Shown: in pieces, positions 1 through 9,313 of the stretch
Layout: every line of letters starts with the position of its first letter
How positions within the stretch are numbered: the stretch's first letter is position 1
Origin: JABSOG01 sp041583135
GTDB taxonomy: Bacteria > Pseudomonadota > Gammaproteobacteria > Enterobacterales > Alteromonadaceae
Assembly: GCA_041583135.1 (NCBI GenBank)
Contig: JBFHGJ010000010.1
Span: 37,717 to 101,716, forward strand
DNA length: 64,000 bases
Direction: 5' to 3'
Notes under the pieces: model-generated
What the model saw: only the letters and a program-made list of their open reading frames with translations
What the model was told of the DNA's origin: nothing
The model's database searches: none
Position numbers and translations under genes: made by a program

Positions 1-89
1 ATGCGCACCTGTTTGCTGTCAACTGGTGCCGGGTGTCGCCAAAGGCGCGCCGGTGTACTGTTACCGGGGCCTCTGGCGGGCAGGAGGGG

Positions 90-1910
90 TTATAAGAACG
101 ACAAGTCGTCGGCGTCTATCTGCATTAACGATTTAGGGTCGGCCATCATGGTCTTCGCCAGCGATTTGGTGCGTGGGAAGATGCGCTCAAAGTAAAACTC
201 GGCGGTTTTGACCTTGGCTTTGTAAAACGCTTTATCGCCTTCGCCTTTGGTGAGTTTTTCGTTGGCGGTTTGCGCCATTTTGGCAAACATGTAGGCCATA
301 AAGATGTAACCGGAATACATCAGGTAATCTACCGAAGCACTGCCGAGTACATCACGGTCTTTTTTGGTTTTAAGCGCCAAACGCAAGGTGTACTGTTGCC
401 ACAGGGCGACCTCTTTACTCAAAGGCCAGACAAATTTGTGCATCCGTTTTTTCTGCGCGTTGTCAGAAACAATGGAGTGGTCTTTACAAAATACTAAGAT
501 CTCTTTGGCGAAGGCTTTTAGGGTTTTACCACGGCCAAGTAAGATTTTTCGTCCGAGTAAATCAAGCCCCTGTATCCCGGTTGTACCTTCGTATAGGGTA
601 GAGATCCGGGCATCGCGAACGATTTGTTCCATGCCCCATTCTTTGATGTAGCCATGACCGCCAAAGACCTGCAATCCTAAATTGGCTGCTTCATATCCGG
701 TTTCAGTTAAGAACGCTTTGAGAATTGGGGTGATAAAACCCAGCCTGTCTTCGGCTTCGGCGCGTTCATGCTCTGTTGCCGCGTATTCCATTTCATCGAC
801 AATTTGAGAGGCGTAATAAATCATCGCCCTACCACCTTCGGCAATGGCTTTTTGCGTTAGTAGCATTCTTCTGACATCCGGATGAACGATGATAGGATCT
901 GCCACCTGATCAGGCGCTTTGGTGCCGCTTAATGAACGCATCGACATGCGCTCTTTGGCGTAGGCAAGGGCGTTTTGATATGACAGTTCGGCGCTACAGA
1001 CACCTTGCAGTGCGGTGCCGACACGAGCGGTGTTCATAAAGGTGAACATGCACTCCAGTCCTTTGTTGACAGGCCCTATCAATTCGCCTTTGGCGTTGTC
1101 GAAGTTCAGGACGGCGGTGGCTGAACCATTGATGCCCATCTTGTGCTCTAACGAGCCACATTCGACGTTATTATTCTCGCCCACCGAACCGTCGGGATTG
1201 ATGGTGTTGCGCGGTACAATAAACAGTGAAATACCTTTGGTGCCTTCTGGCGCGTCGGGTAATCTGGCGAGCACGATATGGATGATGTTGTCGGTGAGAT
1301 CATGATCGCCCGCCGAAATAAAAATCTTCGAGCCGCTGATCTCATAGCTGCCATCGTCACAAGGAACTGCCTTGGTGCGAATTTGGCCTAAATCGGTGCC
1401 ACAATGGGCTTCGGTCAAACACATAGTACCAGACCAGCTACCTTCGGTCAGGTTGGGCATGTAACGTTCTTTTTGTTCGTCGCTGCCGTGTTTAATGATG
1501 GTGTTCATTGCACCTAAGCTTAGGCCGGGGTACATCGCCCATGCCCAGTTCGCCGTCCCCATCAGCTCAGAGCGGATCACGCCGATGGATTGCGGTAATC
1601 CTTGGCCGCCATATTCCAAAGGGTGTGCCAATCCTTGCCAGCCGCCTTCAACCATTTCCTGATAGGCTTGCTTGAACCCCTTAGGGGTGGTGACTTTGCC
1701 GTCCTGTAGCTTACAGCCTTCGGCATCGCCACTTTGATAGAGCGGGGCCAGTTCGTTTTCGCAGAATTTGGCGCATTCGCTGATGACAACATCTACCAGA
1801 TCCGGGGTGGCCTCGGCAAAATCAGGATATTTGGCGTAGTGACCAAAGTGGTCAAATACGTCTTCAATGAGAAATTTAATATCGGCAATTGGGGCTTTAA
1901 ATTGCGGCAT
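90..1910 (-). CDS. acyl-CoA dehydrogenase, long (DmdC/FadE-like) form
   Basis: 606-residue flavoprotein that would oxidise an acyl-CoA to the trans-2-enoyl-CoA. The chain shows an extra N-terminal helical segment (about 1-40), the acyl-CoA dehydrogenase N-terminal and middle domains (TEAHCGTDLG near 165, ISGSKIFIS near 190), the C-terminal helical domain with the catalytic-base motif YEGTTGIQGLD (Glu441), and an additional ~130-residue C-terminal domain. That length and tail are typical of the DmdC/FadE5-like subgroup rather than the ~390-residue short family. The stop TAA lies at the very left of the window, and the gene stands alone upstream of the GGDEF gene. Substrate (long-chain or methylmercaptopropionyl-CoA) cannot be told from sequence. 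Confidence 0.93.
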   Translation of the reverse strand: MPQFKAPIADIKFLIEDVFDHFGHYAKYPDFAEATPDLVDVVISECAKFCENELAPLYQSGDAEGCKLQDGKVTTPKGFKQAYQEMVEGGWQGLAHPLEYGGQGLPQSIGVIRSELMGTANWAWAMYPGLSLGAMNTIIKHGSDEQKERYMPNLTEGSWSGTMCLTEAHCGTDLGQIRTKAVPCDDGSYEISGSKIFISAGDHDLTDNIIHIVLARLPDAPEGTKGISLFIVPRNTINPDGSVGENNNVECGSLEHKMGINGSATAVLNFDNAKGELIGPVNKGLECMFTFMNTARVGTALQGVCSAELSYQNALAYAKERMSMRSLSGTKAPDQVADPIIVHPDVRRMLLTQKAIAEGGRAMIYYASQIVDEMEYAATEHERAEAEDRLGFITPILKAFLTETGYEAANLGLQVFGGHGYIKEWGMEQIVRDARISTLYEGTTGIQGLDLLGRKILLGRGKTLKAFAKEILVFCKDHSIVSDNAQKKRMHKFVWPLSKEVALWQQYTLRLALKTKKDRDVLGSASVDYLMYSGYIFMAYMFAKMAQTANEKLTKGEGDKAFYKAKVKTAEFYFERIFPRTKSLAKTMMADPKSLMQIDADDLSFL

Positions 1911-2035
1911 AATAGGTTACCTGTAACAGATCAGATGCGTTTGATTCTGGCAGAAAAAGTCGCATAATTCAACTGGTCGGATGTGTTTTGTTAATATAGC
2001 TCAATCCCCGATGATAAGCGGGGATTGAGATGTGG

Positions 2036-3340
2036 TTATATGATTTCAAGGCGATTACGTCCACCGGATTTGGCGTGATAAAGCGCCTTATCTGCTTGTG
2101 CCAACAAGGCTTTTGTGCTGCCGATGGGCTGTTGCGACAGGCTATGATCACAACTGGCGACACCGATGCTGACGGTGACGATTTGAAATTCTGAAGCGCG
2201 GTGTTCGATATTGAGTTGGCGCACGGCATTAAGCATATTTTCGGCCACTTTAACCGCCCCGCTCTGATGACAATCGGGCAAGATGGCGACAAATTCTTCG
2301 CCGCCGTAGCGACTGACAGAATCGACGCCCCGTGACAGTGCGCCGTTAAGGGCTTTGGCGACCAGTTTGAGGCAGGAGTCGCCTTCTTGGTGACCATAGC
2401 AGTCGTTGTAGGCTTTGAAGTAATCGACATCGACAAACAGCAGGGATATGCCTTGTAGGTTACGTTTGCAATGTTGCCAACTCTGCTCTAGCAGGATCTC
2501 AAAATAACGGCGATTGTGAATATTGGTGAGCGGATCGGTTTCGCTGAGCTGGTGGAGTTGGTCGATTTCATGGCGATACAGGCTGATATCTTGTATGACC
2601 ACCACGTAGCTTGGCTCTTTGGTGAACATTTCTCGGATATTGACATCAACCGGGACTTTTTTATCGTCGGCCCTGACGCCGCACGGATAGCGCCACCAAG
2701 GATGGTTGTCCTGATGATGCATCAAGATCTCAAGAAATGCCGATGGCTCACCGTCGAAGTTGAAGATCTCGGCAATGTGCTTTTGGCAAAGTGCCTGTTG
2801 GCAATAGCCCAATAGATGCTCAGTTGCCGGATTGGCCGACTGGATAAAGCCTTCTTTATCGATAACCACAATACAGTCGGTGATGTTATTGATCACCGCC
2901 CTGATTTGCTCGGCTTGGCGCCTTTCAACCTGCAACAGATGCTGAATTCTTAAATGGGCTTGCACTCTGGCCAACGTTTCAAGCTGTTGCACCGGTTTGG
3001 TGATGTAGTCTACTGCGCCACACTCAAATCCTTTGACGATATCGGCTTGTTCGGCTTTGGCGGTGACAAAAATCACCGGCACGTCTTTGGCGCTCGGCAG
3101 CTGTTTGATGCGGGTAATGGTGGCAAAGCCATCGAGTCCGGGCATCATGACATCGAGTAAAATAAGGTCGGGCGTAATACGGTTGAGTAACTCCAATGCC
3201 TTTTCGCCGGAGGTTGCCAGTAAGACCTTATAGCCCTCCGGTTCTAAAATATTGCGCAGTAAAGTGAGGTTAGCCGGAGTGTCATCGACGACCATGATCA
3301 CCGGATTGAGGTGGTTCACGCTACGAGCCTGCATGAGCAC
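2036..3340 (-). CDS. response regulator diguanylate cyclase (REC-PAS-GGDEF)
   Basis: 434 residues. An N-terminal receiver (about 14-130, acidic pair D19/D20, phospho-acceptor D63 in LLDVMMPG, KP near 115), a PAS domain (about 145-260) and a GGDEF domain with an intact GGEEF active site. RGVD lies five residues before GGEEF, which is the product-inhibition I-site, so the enzyme should make cyclic-di-GMP and be feedback-inhibited. Its start overlaps the 3' end of the upstream hybrid kinase gene by 20 nt, so the two are probably co-translated and the kinase is the obvious phosphodonor. The overlap and intact catalytic residues are seen; the partnership is inferred. Confidence 0.93.
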   Translation of the reverse strand: MLMQARSVNHLNPVIMVVDDTPANLTLLRNILEPEGYKVLLATSGEKALELLNRITPDLILLDVMMPGLDGFATITRIKQLPSAKDVPVIFVTAKAEQADIVKGFECGAVDYITKPVQQLETLARVQAHLRIQHLLQVERRQAEQIRAVINNITDCIVVIDKEGFIQSANPATEHLLGYCQQALCQKHIAEIFNFDGEPSAFLEILMHHQDNHPWWRYPCGVRADDKKVPVDVNIREMFTKEPSYVVVIQDISLYRHEIDQLHQLSETDPLTNIHNRRYFEILLEQSWQHCKRNLQGISLLFVDVDYFKAYNDCYGHQEGDSCLKLVAKALNGALSRGVDSVSRYGGEEFVAILPDCHQSGAVKVAENMLNAVRQLNIEHRASEFQIVTVSIGVASCDHSLSQQPIGSTKALLAQADKALYHAKSGGRNRLEII

Positions 3341-5726
3341 TGTCTCTGACCAGTTTCAACATGGCGTCAAATTCGTAATTTTCCAACAACATCAACAAGC
3401 GGTGGCTAAACATGGCTTCTTGATCCCCTATAAGCGATATTTTCTCAAGATTGACTTCGATCTCTTGTACGTCACTGAGTTCAATGCTACCGACCAGCTC
3501 ATCATAATATTGCAGCGGAATATTCAGCTGGTTTAAATCGAGCGTACTGTCGAGTATAGACACTTTGCTGGGGGTTTGCCTACTGTCGGCAACAGTATCT
3601 ATTTTTAAAATGTTGGCGATGCTGGCAAAAACGGTTTCGAGATAAAAGGGCTTGGCAATAAAGTCGGCAAATCCTGCCTCGATCAGGGCGACTTTTTCGC
3701 GATTGAGCACGGAGGCCGTTACGGCGATACAGGGTGGGGCTTGATCGCCGTACAGTCGCTTTATTTCACTTAGTGCTTGTTTGCCATCCATGATAGGCAT
3801 GGCGATATCCATAAATACGATGCCGGGCATTTTACGTTTGATTTGAGCCAGTGCCTGCATGCCGTTTTCGGCAAAGGCGACATCGAATCCCATATCGTCC
3901 AGTAGATGAAACAGCAGTTCACGATTATCTTGGCTATCATCAACCACTAAGGCCAATTTGCCCGCAACGCTCGGCATCTTTACTGTCTTTGGCTTGCTTT
4001 GCTGGCGGTAGTAGGTGCCATGCTCACTCGGCGGCAACATTAAGGTGAAATAAAAACAGCTGCCTTGGCCTTCACTGGACTCGACGGCAATTTCCCCGCC
4101 CATCAATTCGACCTGACTTTTGCTGATCACCAGCCCAAGACCACTACCGCCTTTCTTTTTGCCCTGTGCATCTTGAACAAAAGGGTGAAACAGCTTTTTC
4201 AGCTGCGATGCGCTGATGCCCGGTCCACTATCGCTGACTTCAAAGCGATAGCTGTGTTGCGGCACTTGTTCGACTGTAAATGTCACTTTGCCTTGGTCGG
4301 TAAACTTGACCGCATTGCCGATTAAGTTGATCAGGACCTGACGTAATTTTTTGTCATCTCCTTTAACCCTTGTATTGTCTTTAAGATCACAGTGGATATG
4401 CCATTCGATGTTTTTATCATTACAGCGAAAGACAAACAGTTCGTTGAGACTGGCAATCAGCTCTCTGAGGTCGAAGTCTTGAATGTCGGCCTGCATCGCA
4501 CCTGTTTCTATTTTCGTTAGGTCGAGAATGTCGTTGATCAATGCCATCAAATGGGTGCCAGCCTGATTGATGGTGTGGAGAAAGTGACTTTGTTTGGCGC
4601 TGAGGTTGCTGTCTTTGCCGAGTAGCTGGGCATAGCCCAAAATGGCATTCATCGGGGTGCGGATTTCATGTGACATGTTGGCTAAAAACACCGATTTGGC
4701 GCTATTGGCCGATTCCGATTGGCGTTTGGCGGCATTGAGTTCACTCAGTAGTCTCTGATTGTCTTGGCGCATCTGCTTAAAGGCTCGGCTCAAATCCCCG
4801 AGTTCGTTCTCAGGGGTCAGCAACGGTACCTCCCGGTCTTCACCCTTGGCGTGTGCCTTCATGGCGGAGATCAATTGCCCGATGGGCTTTAACAGCCGTT
4901 TTAGCATCAAATGGGTGAGCAACAGCATGGCAATACAGAGTATGGCGACAAAGAATACGATATGGTTATTTAGCGCAAGTAGCGAGCGTCTTTGTTGTTG
5001 ATTGTTTTGCTGTATTTCAAAGGAGTCATAGATACTGAGGCTGTTATCAACTTTATCGGGTAGTGGATAGTTGAAAACCAGAGTGTCCCAGCCTTGTGGC
5101 GATATATCGGGGTTGAGGGCGACAACCGCGCCATCGGGATTTGACGGCAATAAGACCAGACGAAGGTCTAGGGCACTTTCCAAGCGTGTCATAAAGTCGC
5201 GATCGAGGCGGATCCCTACTGCGACATATCCGATGTGTTGATTGGCAAGGTTCTTAATAATATTGAAGCTGAGAATGAAAGGATGGTTATCAAAGCGGAC
5301 AAAGCTTGACCATTGTTCTACGGCCGGTTTTTGCTTTGAAAGCCAAGCCATAACCGGCTCATGGCTGATGTCGTCACCATAGCGAAACTCATCGGCTGAG
5401 CGGGCGAGCACGATATTGTGATTATCGATAAAAATAATGCTGCCGATAGCGGAGAAAATGAGTGACTTAGTGTAGAGCTTATCTAAATCGTGCTGTTCTA
5501 TTGCCTTTATCACATCTATGTTTTTCGACAGTGCGCTGGCGATCTCTCTGGTTTTTTCCAGTTCATCGTTAAGCTCCAAGGTGATGCTGGTGGATTTTTT
5601 GCTGAGTTTTTCCATGATGCCTGCATCGATTCTACGCAACAGGTCATTGATTTGAAGAAGGCTAAAGGTCAGGGTGACGACCAGCGGTAATAAGGTGATC
5701 ACCACTAATGTCGATTTGAGTCTCAT
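3321..5726 (-). CDS. membrane hybrid sensor histidine kinase
   Basis: 801 residues. Transmembrane helix 1 (about 6-26), a ~225-residue periplasmic sensor of Cache-like size, helix 2 (about 254-275), a HAMP-like linker, HisKA with His353 in MSHEIRTPMN, HATPase_c (N-box near 465-475, GSGLGL near 527), and a C-terminal receiver with D640 in VFMDIAMP. The last ~100 residues after the receiver are not a clear HPt domain. It precedes and overlaps the REC-PAS-GGDEF gene, suggesting a signal-to-c-di-GMP relay. The ligand is unknown. A 7-bp stem GATGTTT-GGCT-AAACATC (5765-5782) lies just upstream of the start and could be an operator. Confidence 0.92.
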   Translation of the reverse strand: MRLKSTLVVITLLPLVVTLTFSLLQINDLLRRIDAGIMEKLSKKSTSITLELNDELEKTREIASALSKNIDVIKAIEQHDLDKLYTKSLIFSAIGSIIFIDNHNIVLARSADEFRYGDDISHEPVMAWLSKQKPAVEQWSSFVRFDNHPFILSFNIIKNLANQHIGYVAVGIRLDRDFMTRLESALDLRLVLLPSNPDGAVVALNPDISPQGWDTLVFNYPLPDKVDNSLSIYDSFEIQQNNQQQRRSLLALNNHIVFFVAILCIAMLLLTHLMLKRLLKPIGQLISAMKAHAKGEDREVPLLTPENELGDLSRAFKQMRQDNQRLLSELNAAKRQSESANSAKSVFLANMSHEIRTPMNAILGYAQLLGKDSNLSAKQSHFLHTINQAGTHLMALINDILDLTKIETGAMQADIQDFDLRELIASLNELFVFRCNDKNIEWHIHCDLKDNTRVKGDDKKLRQVLINLIGNAVKFTDQGKVTFTVEQVPQHSYRFEVSDSGPGISASQLKKLFHPFVQDAQGKKKGGSGLGLVISKSQVELMGGEIAVESSEGQGSCFYFTLMLPPSEHGTYYRQQSKPKTVKMPSVAGKLALVVDDSQDNRELLFHLLDDMGFDVAFAENGMQALAQIKRKMPGIVFMDIAMPIMDGKQALSEIKRLYGDQAPPCIAVTASVLNREKVALIEAGFADFIAKPFYLETVFASIANILKIDTVADSRQTPSKVSILDSTLDLNQLNIPLQYYDELVGSIELSDVQEIEVNLEKISLIGDQEAMFSHRLLMLLENYEFDAMLKLVRDSAHAGS

Positions 5727-5930
5727 CGCGGTTCTGCTTATCTCTGAGTGTGACAGATGTGCCGGATGTTTGGCTAAACATCTCGACTATCATACTGAAA
5801 GCCTAGGTTAGCCATAGTGAATTTTCAAATTCGTCGCTGTATGGCCAAGCGCCGGTAACAAGGGGTTATGTCGTTAGCCCATTGCGACCGGATATTGGCT
5901 TGGCCGAGATTAGAGGGTTAGTGCCTATGG

Positions 5931-6122
5931 TTAGTCACAAGGATGCGGCCAGCGGTAGCATGGTTGAATGTAGCTTGTGCTTTGCACTTGCACATCACGT
6001 GATAACTGGGGCATAGACGCATTTGTGTTGAGCACTTGTGGTTCGATTGATTCATCTGCTTGGGTGACACCAGCAAGACAAAGACTCAATGAGGTAATGG
6101 TCAAAAAGATTTTAGACTTCAT
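5931..6122 (-). CDS. small secreted peptide with C-terminal two-cysteine loop
   Basis: 63 residues starting MKSKIFLTITSLSLCLAG, chosen because GGAG lies about 6 nt upstream of this ATG; the longer upstream frame has no such signal. Residues 1-22 form a clean Sec signal peptide with a TQA|DE cleavage site, leaving a 41-residue mature peptide ending IQPCYRWPHPCD. The only two mature cysteines bracket six residues (YRWPHP), so a small disulfide ring is likely in the periplasm or outside. I do not recognise the family. It lies between a hybrid kinase and a membrane-anchored winged-helix regulator on the same strand, but separate spacing on both sides (about 200 and 380 nt) suggests its own transcript. 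Role unknown. Confidence 0.6.
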   Translation of the reverse strand: MKSKIFLTITSLSLCLAGVTQADESIEPQVLNTNASMPQLSRDVQVQSTSYIQPCYRWPHPCD

Positions 6123-6503
6123 GTGTTCTCCATTTGTATTTTTAGTTGGTTTAAGTGGTGACTTTTCAGTCCGGTTTGCCGAGTGCGCCAAGTGCTTGGG
6201 GGAGCGCTTGAGTGCGTCGGTAATGGGGAACACTAAGGATTGGAATTGGGGAAGTGCAGTGAGTTTTAAGGCGTTTGTCTGTGTATTTGTGCTGCGACTA
6301 AAAATGCAATATGGCGAATTGTGCGGGCCTGCCATCATCAACTGCCGAAATCTGCCGATACGGTTTAATTTATTGATATTTATAAGTATTTATTTTTGGG
6401 GAAATGACTTTTACTGCGCCGGAAATGATCTTCGATGAACCGAACTCGTGCTTTCGTTTGCGCTGTGTAATGTATAACTCAATCTAGTTCAGAAAAGTAA
6501 CGC
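6123..6503. other. intergenic stretch upstream of the small secreted peptide
   Basis: 380 bases between the propeller-regulator stop and the peptide start. The leader of the peptide gene must lie here on the minus strand. The left half (6180-6260) has repeated GTGCG/AGTGC-type short motifs and the right half (6360-6420) is AT-rich. I see no convincing gene, no clear sigma70 pair and no terminator with a T-run. Confidence 0.4.
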
Positions 6504-8519
6504 TTAGCGGGCAATGATTTCGCCGACGTAAATGTTGCTCTTACCCGGTTGTTCTAAAGTGAAGTAAAGCTGGTTTTGATGAAAATACAGTTGTCCTGCA
6601 TGTTTGATATTGAGCTGGCTTCGGGTGAGGGTGGCTAAGTTGATTTGCTGTACTTGGCCATTTTGCTGGTCGGCTTGATTGATCACATAAAGGGTATCGT
6701 CAGAAATGGCGAGATGGGCGGGCTTAAAGACTTCGATATCGGCAAAAAGTTGGGTGGAGCGACCGTGGCTGTAGCGGTAGAGTCCTTTTTGGCCGGTTTT
6801 GGCATAAATTAAGCCGATATTGCTGTAAAGCGCAAAACGGGCGTCGGCAATGTGCAGGCCGGTCGGTTTGAAATCACTGAGGCGATACTCGGTGGCTGAA
6901 TACAGTAGATCATTGGTACTCGTTGAGAGCAGCAATCGCTGACTGTCATTGGAAAATGTGGGATGGATCTGATCGGCAAAAGTCTTAATACGTGTGATGG
7001 AATCGCCGTTAAGGCGGTACAGTTCGGTTGACTTTTCATCTGACAAGGCCAGCAGTTGACCATCTTTACTGACGGTGACTTGGGATATTTTTCGGTTTTG
7101 TGTAAAGTTGCTCAGTGCCGTTGGCGGGCCTTGTGAGATGTGGGGCTGACGATATAGCTGGGTAACGCCGGTTAGGTTTGAGGTGTAATAGAAGTCATTT
7201 TGGGTTTTCAGCGGGTAGCGGTTGATGGCGTTGTTGAACGTTAATTGTTTTAGGGTTTTTTGGTCGATGTCATAGGCATAGATGTTCCATTGGTAGAGCT
7301 GGCCGACATGATAGGCAAGACGGTTGCTGTTTTGCGCGGTAACAGGGTGCATGATGGGATGGTTGAATTCGCTGATCAGTGATTTTTTTTGTGATCCCAG
7401 CACCAACCGATTGCTATTGTCTTTGTATATCACCTCGTTGTTGAACAGGCCAATACTGCCGATTGCGGTGTTAACGGTGGTCAGTGTCGTCAGATGGTTG
7501 TTGTGATAGACCCGGATCTCGCTATTGGACCAGTCTGGGCTATGAATGATGTACAGCTTTTTGGCCTTACGCTGATAGACCACCCGGGAGAAGCCGTTAT
7601 GCTCTTTTTCGACTCGTACATCTGGCGACAGGTAGAGGGTACTTAAGCGTGTTTTCAAATCGAAACGATAAATGGAATAGGGACCTAGGTTGACACTCGA
7701 GTCGGTATAATAAAAAGCGGATTGATCATGCCAACTCATGGAAACAAAATATGAGCTCGGGCTGCATTGTACCAGCTGCTCATCTTTGACAACCTCGAGG
7801 TTGCTGCCAAACGAGATCAGGCGTATTTGGCATTGTCCGTGTTCAAGCCTTTGATAGAGCAGTTGCTCGCCTGAAGGGCTTAGTGCCGGCATCTTATCGT
7901 TGTGATTGCTGGTGAGTGTTACGTGAAAGCGCTGTGACAGCTGCTTCGCCAAGATCTGACCGTTGCCGTCTGTGTTGTAATAAGTAAAAGCGATGATGCT
8001 GCCGTCATCATTTAACGAGGGTTCGGCAGAGATCCCCTCAAGTGGAGTGATGCGACGCAGGTTAACGGCTTCATACACCGTTTGTTTATTGAGGTGGATG
8101 ACGGCAAGTACCGTTGTGGCGACAACTGTGCTTAGTGTGCCTAAGCGTATCAGCCAGGGTTTCCAAATCTTGTTGTCTTGAGCACTGATATACTCACAGC
8201 TACAGCACAGACTATAACCTTCTCTTGCCCACGTTTTTATATAGTGGTTTTTCATTGCTCGGCGGTTATTGCTCAGGGCATTGCGAATGGCGCCAAGGGG
8301 CTTGTTGAAAGCATCTACAGTGGTGATCTTGTTTGGCCATACCTGCTCACAGATCTCGGACTGAGTGCGTACAACCCCCGGATGGGCAATAAAATTCATC
8401 AACAACTTATGCTGAAAGTCGGTGAGGTGTATTTGAGTATCGGCATGATGAACCATTTGCGTGGCGGGGTAATATTTAACCTCTTTATCAAGCAGATAGT
8501 AACTGTCTTTAGTTTTCAT
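6504..8519 (-). CDS. membrane-anchored winged-helix regulator with beta-propeller (CadC/ToxR-like)
   Basis: 671 residues. The N-terminal ~110 residues are an OmpR/PhoB-type winged helix (HLTDFQHKLLMNFIAHPGVVRT, then the recognition segment VDAFNKPLGAIRNAL). One transmembrane helix follows (about 123-143), and then a ~520-residue periplasmic region of TolB/WD40-like blades (repeats such as AEPSLNDDGSIIAFTYY, MPALSPSGEQLLYQR, KISQVTVSKDGQLLALS). This is the one-component ToxR/CadC architecture in which a periplasmic domain senses and the cytoplasmic wing binds DNA directly. There is no kinase partner. The nearest candidate target on the same strand is the small secreted peptide gene immediately downstream; that link is inference only. 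Confidence 0.88.
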   Translation of the reverse strand: MKTKDSYYLLDKEVKYYPATQMVHHADTQIHLTDFQHKLLMNFIAHPGVVRTQSEICEQVWPNKITTVDAFNKPLGAIRNALSNNRRAMKNHYIKTWAREGYSLCCSCEYISAQDNKIWKPWLIRLGTLSTVVATTVLAVIHLNKQTVYEAVNLRRITPLEGISAEPSLNDDGSIIAFTYYNTDGNGQILAKQLSQRFHVTLTSNHNDKMPALSPSGEQLLYQRLEHGQCQIRLISFGSNLEVVKDEQLVQCSPSSYFVSMSWHDQSAFYYTDSSVNLGPYSIYRFDLKTRLSTLYLSPDVRVEKEHNGFSRVVYQRKAKKLYIIHSPDWSNSEIRVYHNNHLTTLTTVNTAIGSIGLFNNEVIYKDNSNRLVLGSQKKSLISEFNHPIMHPVTAQNSNRLAYHVGQLYQWNIYAYDIDQKTLKQLTFNNAINRYPLKTQNDFYYTSNLTGVTQLYRQPHISQGPPTALSNFTQNRKISQVTVSKDGQLLALSDEKSTELYRLNGDSITRIKTFADQIHPTFSNDSQRLLLSTSTNDLLYSATEYRLSDFKPTGLHIADARFALYSNIGLIYAKTGQKGLYRYSHGRSTQLFADIEVFKPAHLAISDDTLYVINQADQQNGQVQQINLATLTRSQLNIKHAGQLYFHQNQLYFTLEQPGKSNIYVGEIIAR

Positions 8520-8882
8520 TAGTACCTGATGTCATTCAAATGAAAAGCAAAACATTAACTAACGTCTTGATTTGAGTATAAACTGTGATCGGCAAAAGTG
8601 AAATAAGATACTGAAAAAAGGTATATGGGTAATATCCTATTATGGTGAAAATTAGCCGATGCAACAGAAACTTACCTGGTACTTATAGGGGTATTTGACA
8701 AATTTTACAAATTGCCTATTTAAAATCAATGTACCTAAATGTTTGTTTTATTGCAAGTAGAGTTTGAGCGCGTAAGATAGCGCGAGAGCCAAGCATACAA
8801 GCACTATCAATCTGCTTTGTGCCGGGTTGTTCAAAGGTTGATTTGGCGGTTTTAAATTTTTCTATTCGGGCGCCTATTGGCG
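8520..8882. other. AT-rich intergenic stretch between regulator and STAS gene
   Basis: 363 bases holding the minus-strand promoter region of the propeller regulator on the left and the 3' region of the STAS gene on the right. A short GCGCC-TATT-GGCGC stem (8870-8883) touches the STAS stop codon and could act as a weak terminator. No open frame or RNA gene is evident. Confidence 0.4.
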
Positions 8883-9185
8883 CTATGAGATCATAAACAT
8901 TTTGTTGAAGCGAGCCATTTGAAAGGTCTTTTGAATTTCTTTATTGCAATTGATCAAATGGATATTTTCTTTGCGGCAATTGAAGTGCTTACGGAGATAA
9001 ACCAAGATCCCTAGGCCGGAGCTGTCGATATAGTTTGTATGTTTCAAATCGACGATCACACTTGCTGGCTCGCTCATCGCATTGTAGGCGTGGCGAAATT
9101 CTCTTACCAGCCTAAAGTCGAAATGGCCAGAGACCGCAATGACCAGTTCATTTTTCTCGGTATTGGCATTAATCGTTACTGACAT
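8883..9185 (-). CDS. STAS-domain protein (anti-sigma-factor antagonist type)
   Basis: 100 residues, essentially one STAS domain: the strand-rich start, GHFDF near 20-24, and the conserved phospho-acceptor loop YIDSSGLGILVYLR with Asp54-Ser55-Ser56. In the family the serine is phosphorylated by a HPK/RsbW-type kinase and the unphosphorylated form binds that kinase, or the domain serves in a biofilm/motility switch. No cognate serine kinase or phosphatase is encoded nearby, so the partner is elsewhere. The gene stands alone 128 nt from glnG. Confidence 0.9.
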   Translation of the reverse strand: MSVTINANTEKNELVIAVSGHFDFRLVREFRHAYNAMSEPASVIVDLKHTNYIDSSGLGILVYLRKHFNCRKENIHLINCNKEIQKTFQMARFNKMFMIS

Positions 9186-9313
9186 GCAAGAGATCCAAAG
9201 TGATGTAACTTAATGTTGTTTACCAAAGATGTCGTTATCGATACGGGCCTTACTTGGCGGCGAAAGATAAACACCCTAATTTCAGATATATTAGTATAGC
9301 CTTGATCAAATTG

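Noticed and set aside
5977..6438. 153-codon plus-strand open frame opposite the small secreted peptide
   Set aside because: No ribosome site and no signal or domain, whereas the minus-strand peptide has a clean signal peptide and Shine-Dalgarno.
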